A DNA stretch of 64,000 nt from Dastarcus helophoroides. Its lineage: Eukaryota > Arthropoda > Insecta > Coleoptera > Bothrideridae. The position numbers and the translations under genes were made by a program. The stretch lies in assembly GCA_028583605.1 (NCBI GenBank), contig CM053327.1, forward strand, positions 44,432,559-44,496,558, in the 5' to 3' direction. Positions 24,257 to 36,031 of this stretch are shown here, one piece after another (the first letter of the stretch is position 1; each line of letters begins with the position of its first letter). The notes beneath the pieces are model-generated. The model was not told the DNA's origin and made no database searches. It worked only from the letters and a program-made list of their open reading frames with translations.

Positions 24257-24625
24257 GGAACTGACTGGTCCTTGACTATCTTCAAAAATTGAAATACTCT
24301 CTCTGAAGATGAGAATTTGGCTATTGAAACGAATTAGAGCAACCTTTGATGTGTTTGTTAATCAGTATCTCTCTGAAGATGAGAACTTGGCTATCGAAAC
24401 ACGTTAGAGCAACCTTTGTTGTGTTTTTTAATCAGTATCTCTCTGAAGATGAGAACTTGGCTATCGAAACACGTTAGAGCGACCTTTGTTGTGTTTTTTA
24501 ATCAGTATCGCTCTGAAGATGAGAACTTGGCTATCGAAACGCGTTAGAGCTACCTTTGTTGTGTTTTTTTAATCTTTCTTGGTTTCAGGAGATAAGATTT
24601 GTTTTTTAATTTTTATCGAATTTAA
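24257..24625 (+). mobile_element. family B element with four tandem 70-bp hammerhead-like monomers
   Basis: An end sequence (GGAACTGACTGGTCCTTGAC, TATCTTCAAAAATTGAAATA) leads directly into four head-to-tail monomers. CTGAAGA occurs at 24303, 24373, 24443 and 24513, exactly 70 bp apart, each followed by TGAGAAYTTGGCTATYGAAA, CACGTTAGAGC and TTTGTTGTGTTTTTTAATCA. The last monomer runs into the family tail (TCTTTCTTGGTTTCAGGAGA). Stem II here has two mismatches, so these copies are probably inactive. Head-to-tail units are what reverse transcription of a circular or multimeric RNA would give. Confidence 0.85.
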
Positions 24626-25230
24626 AATTTACTAAGAAGTACAAATTTTCGTGTTTGTATTGAAAATGCCAATCAGCAGGAATGGGATTAACGAAATTAC
24701 GCAAAGACGATACAGAGAATATTTATATTGATGGTTTCGAGGAAAAAAATTGAGTTTAAAATAGACATTTATGAAAAAAATCATCAGATTTTTTTAATTA
24801 TCCCAATTTCAGTACGAAAATTGTACTTTTATTACTTTCTGACCCAAAAATTAACCCATGGATCTGTCAACTTAAAATTTCTACTTTTACCTCGAACCTT
24901 TAGGTTTCGTTTTGGAATTTGGACAATTTCATCGCATCGTGTTTAATATATATTTTTTTATTCAGTAAATTTTAGCGCCAACTTGTAGGTGACCAATCTA
25001 CATCTCGTCTTGTGAGAAAGAAAAGTGTTTTTGATATACAAATTTAGATTTAGATCTTTTCTTAAGAGTATTAAAACAGAGAAAAAAACCGTTATTTTGA
25101 TGGAGCAAAAACCTATACTGGCTGACACATTTTTTTTTTAAATTAAACAGAAACGATAAAAACAACGCTTTGAAGTCCTGCTGGTAACAATTAAAGAAAA
25201 AATGCTGGACTTTTCGCGATTTTTAAGATA
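24626..25230. other. unassigned AT-rich sequence
   Basis: Partly low-complexity with poly-A and poly-T runs. No gene, RNA or repeat recognised. Confidence 0.35.
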
Positions 25231-25231
25231 A

Positions 25232-25690
25232 TATTGTGGCCTAGTGACTCATGGGAGTAGACTGATTCTCTTCTATCTACCTCACTCCTCCAGAAATTTC
25301 ATTCTAAGCAAAAACAAGTTGCTTAATAATGAGTTAATAACGATTGAAATGCAAATATTGTCCCCTGAAACCAAGAAAGATTAAAAAACACAACAAAGGT
25401 TGCTCTAACGGGTTTCGATAGCCAATATGTCATCTTTAGAGAGGTATCTTTCTGAAGATGATAGCTTTGCTGTCGAAACTTGTTAGAACAACCTTTGTTC
25501 TGTTTTTTAATATTTCTTGGCCTCAGGGGACAATATTTGTATTTCAATTTTTGAAGAGTTAATAATGATACTTGTAAATAGGTACATTGTGCCTCAGTGA
25601 CCCATGGGGGGGGGATTAATTCTCTCCTATCTATCTCACTGCTCCAGAAAATTCGTTGTTTAGTAATGAGTTCATAACGATAGGTAGTAC
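25232..25690. repeat. direct repeat of about 110 bp flanking a family B insertion
   Basis: TGTGGCCTAGTGACTCATGG through TAATGAGTTAATAACGAT (about 25234-25344) recurs, diverged, as TGTGCCTCAGTGACCCATGG through TAATGAGTTCATAACGAT (about 25588-25691). A family B element lies between them. Confidence 0.8.
25345..25555. mobile_element. family B inverted pair with 14-bp target duplication
   Basis: The left reverse half (TTGTCCCCTGAAACCAAGAA ... GGTTGCTCTAACGGGTTTCG) and right forward half (CTGAAGATGATAGC, TTT, GCTGTCGAAACTTGTTAGAAC ... CTCAGGGGACAATATTTG) are bounded by GAGTTAATAACGAT (25331-25344) and GAGTTAATAATGAT (25556-25569), 13 of 14 identical. Confidence 0.85.
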
Positions 25691-25862
25691 TTATTGCGAT
25701 TCCAAAATTTTTAAATTAATCAAAATAAAGTGCTTCGTTCGAGTCAGGTAGAGGCATTGCACTTATCCCCCCCCTATATATGGGCGCTTGGACCGCTACA
25801 TTCCATTTAATATCGATGATTAACATTTAATGAGTGACAGTTAGTTCTATTTGTCCCGTAGG

Positions 25863-26115
25863 GATTTCTACGAGGCAAGTGTCAAGCGCTATAAAAATTT
25901 ATGTTCGCAAAGGTCCTTTGAATGCAACCTTTCACTAATTTCAAATTATAACGCGAGTGCTTACCGCATTTAACCTTAAATGGCTTAATTTACTTTTCTC
26001 GAGTCGGGACTTAGAACCCGTCGAGATTCCTGGGAGGAAAGTGTCACGCTCTAGAAAAATTTATGATCGCAAAGGTCCTTTGAATGTAACATTTTCGCTA
26101 ATCTTAAATCATAAC
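25863..26115. repeat. direct repeat of about 93 bp, 160 bp apart
   Basis: GATTTCTACGAGGCAAGTGT ... AAATTTATGTTCGCAAAGGT, CCTTTGAATGCAAC ... CATAACGC-like sequence recurs from about 26023 with roughly 80 percent identity. The 96-codon plus frame at 25957-26247 overlaps the second copy and is not otherwise supported. Confidence 0.8.
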
Positions 26116-27578
26116 GCAACAGTAGTGCCGACGGAGCAAAGAAATTTTTATTATGGAAAGCACATACACAGCAGCACTTGTGCAACAGACAATCTAGTTT
26201 TTGACGTACTTTTGCAAATGAATTGCAAGCAGCGTTCTCTTTATTAAATTAAATGAATGGCGATGTTGCGCAAGCATTATTGCACTATAGAGACATTTTT
26301 AAACAAGACTTCAATAAAAACTAATCGAATTCGTACAGAAAACTATTACAAATTTCTTATTTTAACTTTATTTGTACTTAAATGTGTCCAGAAAAGAGCA
26401 AAGAATAACAGTTCTACTTTCAATTTGAACATAAACCTTGAGACAAAAATTCACTTGTATCAATACGTAATGATTGTAAGAAGGTCGACTGTAAGGCCGC
26501 TCGCTGAAAGGTGGAAAATATGAGTTAATTGCATATAGTGCTTAATTATAGATAACATTTTCTCACAGTTGCTGATCGGGTTTACGAAATAATCAATAAT
26601 TATAACACTGCAGGCATGTGCGCAAAAAATTGCACTTATGGCGCTGACTGCGTATTTATCAATTAATTAAAATAAAAAAAAAGTTAAATGCCATTGTACT
26701 TCGATTTATTTATGTAGCGCAATACAGCGCGGATACAGCAACTGGCTCGTAAAAATTGGTTGTCGCAATAATTTGTTTACATTGGGACAAAGAATGACCT
26801 TCACAGGGAACTTACTTAAAGGTTTTTAGATCGTTACTTGATAATAATTGTTGGATAAGTATTTTGACAGCTGAACTGACATTTTAAAGAGTCCTAACCT
26901 AATTCGATAGCGGGGGCAGTCGTCTGTTAAATATTTGTACCATTGGCCTCTTGCAATTTAAAAATTTGAATAATTTTAAAAGGATCAAAATAACAGAATA
27001 CTGCATTGTTACAAGTTTAAGTTTCGATAATAAATATGTCATGAATTTAGACACTTTAGTTAAATCAAGAACATAGCACCAATAACAAGAATCAATCACT
27101 AAATACTGAATGGGTACTCAGCAGGTACTGAATGAATCGCAGTAGGGGTGCGCACATATTTATATCTGAAACCTGCTTCCGGAAGTTTCCACCTCTAATA
27201 GGTTCTAGACCAGCGTTTTCCGGCACCAGGCCACGAAAACAAATTCCCGGGTCTCAGAATTTTCTCCCCATTGTTCAATCAGATTCATGAAATTTATGAC
27301 AACAAGAGATAACATTTCTGGTGCCTTTTGTAACCATAAAAGTGTGAAGCAAGAAAATGAGAGTGACTTTTTTTCAAAATTGTTTTATTAAATTTGGATT
27401 TTTTCGTATTTGTCGCTCAGAGAACTACCCTCGTAACTTGTTTTCCTCGAAATTTAAAATTTAACCCCTTGACGTGGTGTCACCTCTATGCTTTGGTTGA
27501 ACGGGAGGCGTTGTCAAGCTATCAAAAAATCAACTTTCTTTTTTCACTTTTTCGATTTTTTTTCAACTTTGCTTAAAA
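26116..27578. other. unassigned sequence of ordinary complexity
   Basis: Looks like unique intergenic DNA. Open frames are 60-88 codons with no recognisable domain. Confidence 0.4.
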
Positions 27579-27715
27579 AACTGAGTGATGATAGCTTCCC
27601 TATCGGAACGCCTTAAAGCAACTCTTGTTATGTTCTTTAACCGTCCTTGGTTTTAGGGGACAAGATTTCTATATCAATTTTTGAAGATAACCAAGGACCA
27701 GACTCTTCCATCAAT
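27579..27715 (+). mobile_element. decayed family B monomer
   Basis: AGTGATGATAGCTTCCCTAT, CGGAACGCCTTAAAGCAACT, then TTGTTATGTTCTTTAACC and GGGGACAAGATTTC, ending with AAGATAACCAAGGACCAG and TCTTCCATC. The catalytic-core region is mutated. Confidence 0.75.
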
Positions 27716-27904
27716 AAAAAACGAATTTCTAAAATGATTTTTTCTAAATTTAGATTTTTTTTTGCTGAATATTTCGACTTTTAATCATACGTAATTGAAA
27801 TTTTGGTAAAAATCTTTTTTTTTCGAAACCTTTCGATTTCTTTTTTAAATATTTAAACTTTTTTTTGAAAATTTCAATCCACTGCAAATGTCTCAAATTG
27901 ATAT

Positions 27905-28235
27905 TGTAACGAAATGTAAATTAAAGAATTTAGTACGTAGAAAAAGGTTCTAGAAAGATCTGATAAGGGAAAGCGGTCGCGATAATGAAGCAAATGGCAG
28001 ATAAACGTTCCAGAAATTTCGGCAGCAAACGTTAAACCTTATCTGCTGAATTTTTCTAGAACCCGGAAGCGAATACTATATAAGGCAGTCGAATCAATCA
28101 GAAGTCAGTGTAGTTATTTAGTGAGTTCGTAGTTAGAAGTGAGTTAATTATTCATTTGTAGTGTTCCGAGTTTAGTTTGGAAATAAAGTGGTTATAATTC
28201 ACGGCGTAATAGTCATTCGAACCGATAGTCCGCAA
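27905..28235 (+). mobile_element. solo LTR-like sequence with promoter and polyadenylation signals
   Basis: Begins TGTAACGAAATG and contains a TATA box (CTATATAAGGC, about 28076), an initiator-like AAGTCAGTGTAG about 30 bp downstream and AATAAAG at about 28182. It ends near CCGCAACC before a poly-T run. This is the layout of a retrotransposon long terminal repeat, probably of a Gypsy-type element. No gag or pol sequence is nearby, and no convincing 4-6-bp target duplication was found. Its 3' two thirds are repeated at 30741-30955 through the local 2.7-kb duplication. Confidence 0.55.
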
Positions 28236-31200
28236 CCGTTTTTTTTTTATAATTCCAACTAACGAAAATCTTGATCTCTTTAAAAGTATTGACTTATAAG
28301 AAAATCCATGTTTATTGAAGAATTCCGTTTTTTTGAAACTTTACAATTTTAAAAAAACAAATTTTTAGAAAATGTTTACGTGTTTCTAGTTTTTTTATTG
28401 AAAATTTCTGCTTTTTTTGAAGCTTCGACATTTTAAAATTTTCCGTTTTTTTTTCAAAATTTACCCCTTTTCAAAATTTTACCTATTTTGGAAATATATA
28501 CTTATTATACTTATTTCAAAATTACCACTTTTTCGCAAATTTTCGATTTATTTTAAAAATTTCCTTCTTTTTCAAACTAGTGTTTTTTTGAAAATTTTAT
28601 TTTATTTATTTTAAAAATATTGTCTACTCAAAAATGTCACTGTATTTTCAAAAAATTCGAGTTATCTAAATTTCGTACTTTGTTCTAAACATCAACTTTT
28701 TTATAACTTTAAATCTGTTTAATTTTTTTTATAAAAGTTTCCAATTTTTTTATAACTTTAAATCTGTGTAAAAATTTCAACTTTTTTCAAAAGCTAGGCT
28801 TTTTTCAAATAATTCTACTTTTCCTCGAAATGATGATTTTCTGGACCTCTTTCTGGCTCTATTTCGAGGAATTCGATTTTCTGAAAACTTTAAACTTTTT
28901 GAAAACTTCAACATTTCAAAATTTAAAATTAAATTATTAAAATTTATTTATTTTTTCTAAATCTTAGATTTATTATAAAAAAATCGATTTCAAATTCTCG
29001 TCTTTTTATCGAAAATGTGATCTTTGATTTTTGATCGATTTACTAAGAAAGTTCGATATTTGATAATTTCAGCTTTTGGAAGTTCCCATGTTTATCAACA
29101 TTTCGGCATTTTCCCAAAATTTTAACTTCAGATTTTCTGTTTTTTCTCGAAAGGATGACTCTTTCTGGCTCTTTTTCGAGAAGTTGGATTTTTATGAAAA
29201 TTACGACATTTTTTGAAAATTTGGACTTTCTGAAAACTTGAACCTTTTGAAAACTTCGACATTTCAAAATTTTTATTATTTCTAAATTTTAGATTTTTAT
29301 ATTGTCATTTTATCGAAAATTTGATCTTTGATTTTTGATCGATTTATTACGAAAGTTCGGTTCGGGCTTTTGGAGGTTCCCATTTTTATCAACATTTCGG
29401 CATTTTTGACTTCGGGTTTTCTACCTTTTCTCAAAATTTTTACTTTTTTTGTAAATTTACCTTTAAATATATCGAGATTTGAAAATTTAGACTTAGAATT
29501 TTGACTTTTTTGCAGATTTTGGCCCTCCGACAATTACTTTTTGCAATTTTTGATTTAAAAACATTCTACTGGTTTTAATTTCGACCTTTTTTGTACATTA
29601 TTAATTTTTTTTAGAAATTCCATCTTTTTTCAGAGCTTTCAATCTTTCCAAAATTTTGATTTTTTTTCAAATTGTTGATTTATTTTGAAAATTTCCGCCC
29701 TTTTCAAAATGTAGGGTTTTTTGGAAATTTTAATTTTATTTATTTTGAAAATTTTGACTTCTCTAAAATGTCACTGTATTTTTAAAAAATTCTTAATTTC
29801 TAAACTTCGTGCTTTATCCTAAAATTTCGACTTTTTTGTAATTTTAATACTTTTTAAATTTTTGTAATTAAAATTTCGACTTTTTTCAAAAGACAGACTT
29901 TTTTAACATAATTCTGCTTTGTCTCTAAATGATGACTCTTCGGACCTTTGTTTTGGCTCTTTTCTGAAGAATTCGATTTTCAAAAAAAGAAAATTTTGGC
30001 GTGTTTTTCAAAATCGTACTTATTTTGGGAATTCGTATACTTATTTCAAAATTTCGACTTTTTTACAAAATGTCACTGTATTTTTGAAAAATTCTTGTTT
30101 TCTAAACTTCGTGCTTTATCCTAAAATTTCGACTTTTTTGTAATTTTAATACTTTTTAAATTTTTGTAATGAAAATTTCGACTTTTTTCAAAAGGTAGAC
30201 CTTTTTAACATAATTCTGCTTTATCTCTAAATGATGACTCTTCGGACCCTTGTTTTGGCTCTTTTCTGGAGAATTCGATTTTCAGAAAAACACTGTATTT
30301 TTGAAAAATTCTAGTTTTCTAAACTTTGTACTTTGTCCTAAAATTTCGACTTTTTTGTAATTTTAATCCTTTTTAAATTTTTGTAATGAAAATTTCGATT
30401 TTTTTCAAAAGGTAGACTTTTTTAACGTAATTCTGCTTTATCTCTAAATGATGACTCTTCGGACCTTGTTTTGACTCTTTTCTGGAGATTCGGTTTTCAA
30501 AAAATGAAAAATTTTGGCGTGTTTTTCAAAATCGTACTTATTTTAGAAATACTTATACTTATTTCAAAATTTCGACTTTTTTCAAATTGTTAATTTATTT
30601 AAACATTTCCAAGTTTTCAAAGTAGAGTGTTCTTTTTGAAAATTTTATTTTATTTATTCTGAAAATTTGGACTTCTCAAAAATTTTGACTTTTCAAAAAT
30701 TTCAGTACATTTTTTAAAAATTCGACTAATCTAAAATTTCGGCAGCAAACGTTTAAACCTTATCTGCTGAATTTTTCTAGAACCCGGAAGCGAATACTAT
30801 ATAAGGCAGTCGAATCAATCAGAAGTCAGTGTAGTTATTTAGTGAGTTCGTAGTTAGAAGTGAGTTAATTATTCATTTGTAGTGTTCCGAGTTTAGTTTG
30901 GAAATAAAGTGGTTATAATTCACGGCGTAATAGTCATTCGAACCGATAGTCCGCAACCGTTTTTTTTTTTATAATTCCAACTAACGAAAATCTTGATCTC
31001 TTTAAAAGTATTGACTTATAAGAAAATCCATGTTTATTGAAGAATTCCGTTTTTTTGAAACTTTACAATTTTAAAAAAACAAATTTTTAGAAAATGTTTA
31101 CGTGTTTCTAGTTTTTTTATTGAAAATTTCTGCTTTTTTTGAAGCTTCGACATTTTAAAATTTTCCGTTTTTTTTTTCAAAATTTACCCCTTTTCAAAAT

Positions 31201-33464
31201 TTTACCTATTTTGGAAATATATACTTATTATACTTATTTCAAAATTACCACTTTTTTCGCAAATTTTCGATTTATTTTAAAAATTTCCTTCTTTTTCAAA
31301 CTAGTGTTTTTTTTGAAAATTTTATTTTATTTATTTTAAAAATATTGTCTACTCAAAAATGTCACTGTATTTTCAAAAAATTCGAGTTATCTAAATTTCG
31401 TACTTTGTTCTAAACATCAACTTTTTTATAACTTTAAATCTGTTTAATTTTTTTTATAAAAGTTTCCAATTTTTTTATAACTTTAAATCTGTGTAAAAAT
31501 TTCAACTTTTTTCAAAAGCTAGGCTTTTTTCAAATAATTCTACTTTTCCTCGAAATGATGATTTTCTGGACCTCTTTCTGGCTCTATTTCGAGGAATTCG
31601 ATTTTCTGAAAACTTTAAACTTTTTGAAAACTTCAACATTTCAAAATTTAAAATTAAATTATTAAAATTTATTTATTTTTTCTAAATCTTAGATTTATTA
31701 TAAAAAATCGATTTCAAATTCTCGTCTTTTTATCGAAAATGTGATCTTTGATTTTTGATCGATTTACTAAGAAAGTTCGATATTTGATAATTTCAGCTTT
31801 TGGAAGTTCCCATGTTTATCAACATTTCGGCATTTTCCCAAAATTTTAACTTCAGATTTTCTGTTTTTTCTCGAAAGGATGACTCTTTCTGGCTCTTTTT
31901 CGAGAAGTTGGATTTTTATGAAAATTACGACATTTTTTTGAAAATTTGGACTTTCTGAAAACTTGAACCTTTTGAAAACTTCGACATTTCAAAATTTTTA
32001 TTATTTCTAAATTTTAGATTTTTATATTGTCATTTTATCGAAAATTTGATCTTTGATTTTTGATCGATTTATTACGAAAGTTCGGTTCGGGCTTTTGGAG
32101 GTTCCCATTTTTATCAACATTTCGGCATTTTTGACTTCGGGTTTTCTACCTTTTCTCAAAATTTTTACTTTTTTTTGTAAATTTACCTTTAAATATATCG
32201 AGATTTGAAAATTTAGACTTAGAATTTTGACTTTTTTGCAGATTTTGGCCCTCCGACAATTACTTTTTGCAATTTTTGATTTAAAAACATTCTACTGGTT
32301 TTAATTTCGACCTTTTTTGTACATTATTAATTTTTTTTTAGAAATTCCATCTTTTTTCAGAGCTTTCAATCTTTCCAAAATTTTGATTTTTTTTTCAAAT
32401 TGTTGATTTATTTTGAAAATTTCCGCCCTTTTCAAAATGTAGGGTTTTTTGGAAATTTTAATTTTATTTATTTTGAAAATTTTGACTTCTCTAAAATGTC
32501 ACTGTATTTTTAAAAAATTCTTAATTTCTAAACTTCGTGCTTTATCCTAAAATTTCGACTTTTTTGTAATTTTAATACTTTTTAAATTTTTGTAATTAAA
32601 ATTTCGACTTTTTTCAAAAGACAGACTTTTTTAACATAATTCTGCTTTGTCTCTAAATGATGACTCTTCGGACCTTTGTTTTGGCTCTTTTCTGAAGAAT
32701 TCGATTTTCAAAAAAGAAAATTTTGGCGTGTTTTTCAAAATCGTACTTATTTTGGGAATTCGTATACTTATTTCAAAATTTCGACTTTTTTACAAAATGT
32801 CACTGTATTTTTGAAAAATTCTTGTTTTCTAAACTTCGTGCTTTATCCTAAAATTTCGACTTTTTTGTAATTTTAATACTTTTTAAATTTTTGTAATGAA
32901 AATTTCGACTTTTTTCAAAAGGTAGACCTTTTTAACATAATTCTGCTTTATCTCTAAATGATGACTCTTCGGACCCTTGTTTTGGCTCTTTTCTGGAGAA
33001 TTCGATTTTCAGAAAAACACTGTATTTTTGAAAAATTCTAGTTTTCTAAACTTTGTACTTTGTCCTAAAATTTCGACTTTTTTGTAATTTTAATCCTTTT
33101 TAAATTTTTGTAATGAAAATTTCGATTTTTTTCAAAAGGTAGACTTTTTTAACGTAATTCTGCTTTATCTCTAAATGATGACTCTTCGGACCTTTGTTTT
33201 GACTCTTTTCTGGAGAATTCGGTTTTCAAAAAATGAAAATTTTGGCGTGTTTTTCAAAATCGTACTTATTTTAGAAATACTTATACTTATTTCAAAATTT
33301 CGACTTTTTTTCAAATTGTTAATTTATTTTAAACATTTCCAAGTTTTTCAAAGTAGAGTGTTCTTTTTGAAAATTTTATTTTATTTATTCTGAAAATTTG
33401 GACTTCTCAAAAATTTTGACTTTTCAAAAATTTCAGTACATTTTTTAAAAATTCGACTAATCTA
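28016..33464. repeat. near-identical 2.72-kb tandem duplication (two units)
   Basis: Unit 1 (about 28016-30735) and unit 2 (about 30736-33464) are collinear and almost identical, including the LTR 3' part and all landmarks (GGCAGCAAACG at 28021 and 30741; ATGATGACTCTTCGGACC at 30448 and 33175). Differences are mostly lengths of T or A runs, which changes the offset from 2,720 to 2,727. AAATTTCG occurs at the left edge, the right edge and the junction. Confidence 0.95.
30741..30955 (+). mobile_element. second copy of the LTR 3' part (from the tandem duplication)
   Basis: Identical landmarks to 28021-28235 (CTATATAAGGC, AATAAAG, CCGCAACC). The first 115 bp of the LTR are absent because the duplication breakpoint lies inside it. 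Confidence 0.85.
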
Positions 33465-35062
33465 AATTTCGTACTTTGTCTTAAAATTTCGACCATTTTA
33501 AAATTAATGTCTTTACATTTTTTTGATAAAACTTTTCACTTTTTTCAAAAGCTAGACTTTTCTAAAATAATTCTACTTTTTCTCGAAATGATGATTTTCG
33601 GACCTCTTTCTGGTCCTTTTTCGAGGAATTAAATTTTTATTAAAATTACATTTTTTGAAAATTTCGACTTTCTGAAAACTTTAACTTTTCGAAAACTTCG
33701 ACATTTCAAAATTTTTATTATTTCTAAATTTTGGATTTTTTTATAAAAACTTCGATTTCAAATTTTCGTCTTTTTATCGAAAATTTGATCTTCGACTTTT
33801 GATCGATTTACTACGAAAGTTCGATAATTGAAAATATCAGCTTTTGAAGGATCCTATTTTTATCAATATTTCGGCATTTTCCCAAAATTTTGACTTGAGA
33901 TTTTCTACCTTTTCTAGAAATTTTTACTTTTTGTGTAAATAAATATATCGACATTTGAAAATTTGTATCGAGAATTTTCACCTTTTTGACACATTTCGGC
34001 CCTCTCGAAAATTACTTTTTTTAATTTTTGACTTAAAAATATTCTACTTGTTTTAATTTCGACCTTTTTTGTACATTATTAATTTGTTTGGAAATTCCAT
34101 CTTTTTTTAGACTTTTCCATCCTTCCAGAATTTCAACGTTTCCTAACCTTCAACTTTTCCTAAAAATTGTTACTTTTTTCAAAAAGTAGACATTTTTAAA
34201 GAGTTGACTTTTTTCAAAGAGTTGACTTTTTTCAAAAAATAGACTTATTCAGAATAATTGTGAGTTTTTTCAAAATGATGACTTTGTGGATTTTGTTTTG
34301 GCTCTTTCGTGAAGAATTCGATGTTTATGAAAATTACGACTTTTTTTTGAAAATTTCGATTTTCTGAAAACTTTAACTTTTTGAAAATTTCGACATTTTA
34401 AAATTTCTTTTATTTCTAAATTTGAATTTTTTATATAAATTTCGATTTCAAATTTTCGCCTTTTTATCGAAAATTTAATCTTCGATTTTTGATCGATTTA
34501 TAACAAAAATTCGATATTTGAAAATTTCAACTTTTTAAGGTTCTTATTTTCATCAACATTTCGACATTTTTCCAAAATTTTGACTTCAGATTTTCCACTT
34601 TTCCTCGAAATTATTACTTTTTTTGAAAATTTAACTTTAAATATATCGACATTTGAAAATTTAGACTGAGAATTTTGATCTTTTTAGCACATTTTGGCCC
34701 TCTCGAAGATTACTTTTTATGATTTTTGACTTAAAAATGTTCTACTTGTTTTAGTTTCTGCCATTTTTGTACAATATTTTGGAAATTCCATCTTTTTTTT
34801 AGAAATTTCGATCCTTTCAGAATTTCAAGGTTTCTCAAATTCCAATTTTATCTGAATATTGTGACCTTTTTAAAAAGTTAACTTTTTTCAAAAAGTAAAT
34901 TTCAAAACAATTGTGCGTTTTCTCAAAATGATGACTTCCTGGATCTTGCCTTAGCTTTTTCTGAAAATTGTAACTTTTTTTCAAAAAGTAGACTTTCTCA
35001 AAATAATTGAGCGTTTTCTCGAAATGATGACTTCCTGGACGTTGTTTTGGCTCTTTTGTGAG

Positions 35063-35165
35063 TATCTCTCTGAAGATGTTAACTTGGCTGTCGACACGCA
35101 TTAGAACAATATTTATTCTATTTTTAAATCTTTCTTGGTTTCAGGGAAGAAGATTTATATTTCAA
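35063..35165 (+). mobile_element. family B monomer with 11-bp target duplication
   Basis: TATCTCTCTGAAGATG, TTAACTTGGCTGTCGACACG and the family tail (AAATCTTTCTTGGTTTCAGG) lie between two copies of TCTTTTGTGAG (35052-35062 and 35166-35176). A single unit of 103 bp. The core is mutated (GAAAC to GACAC). Confidence 0.8.
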
Positions 35166-36031
35166 TCTTTTGTGAGGAATTCAATTTTTATGAAAATTAC
35201 GACGTTTTTTTGAAAATTTCGACTTTCTCAAAATTTCAACTTTTTGAAATTTTCGACGTTTCAAAATTTCAATTATTTCCAAATTTTGGTGTTTTTTGTA
35301 AAAATTTCGATTTTAAATTTTCACCTTTTTATCGGAATTTTGATTTTTCATCGATTTATTACAAAAATTCGACATTTGAAAATTTCTACTTTTTCAAGTT
35401 CCCACTTTTATCAACATTTCGGTAATTTCTCAAAATTTTGACTTCATATTTTTTGCTTGTCCTCAAAATTTTGACTTTTTTTGTAAATTTAAATTTAATA
35501 AGATCGACATTTGAAAATTTAGACTCAGAATTTTGACTTCTTTGATACATTTTGACTCTCTCGAAAATTACCTTTTGCAGTTTTTCACTTAAAAAAATTC
35601 TATTTGTTTCAATTTCGACTTTCTTGTACATTAATATTTTTTTTTGGAAATTCCCTCTTTTTTAGAAATGTTGATCCTTCCAAAATTTCAAACTTTGTTT
35701 TCTAAAAATTTTGCCTTTTTTTCAAAAGGTAGACTTTTTCAAAATAATTCTGCTTCTTCTTGAAATGATGACTTTCTCGATCTTGTTTTGGTTCTTCTAT
35801 GCAGAACTCCATATTTATGAAAATTACGACTTTTTTTGAAAATTTCGACTTATTGAAAACTTGAACTTTTGGAAAATTTCGACATTTCTAAATGTTAAGA
35901 TTTGTGAAAAAATTTAGATTTTAAATTTTCGCTCTTTTTTCCAAATTTTGATCTTTGATTTCTGATGGATTCATTGCGAAAATTCGACATTTGAAAATTT
36001 CCACTCTTTCAAGTTCCTGTTATTATTAATA

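Larger units (their letters stand above)
28240..36000. repeat. degenerate TTTTCGAC/AAATTTC low-complexity region with nested repeats
   Basis: About 7.7 kb of the same filler seen in the hAT elements. A marker phrase (ATGATGACTYTTYGGACC, then TTTTGGCTCTTTTCTG and AATTCGATTTT) recurs at irregular spacing (28831, 29153, 29926, 30225, 30448, their duplicates, then 33590, 34265, 34928, 35018, 35765), so it is itself a diverged long-period array. Short frames are compositional (Phe/Leu/Lys/Ile-rich). Confidence 0.75.

Noticed and set aside
27905..28235. Reading the AATAAA and TATA box as a host gene promoter and terminator
   Set aside because: Their order within about 330 bp after TGTAAC matches a retrotransposon LTR, and no coding sequence follows.
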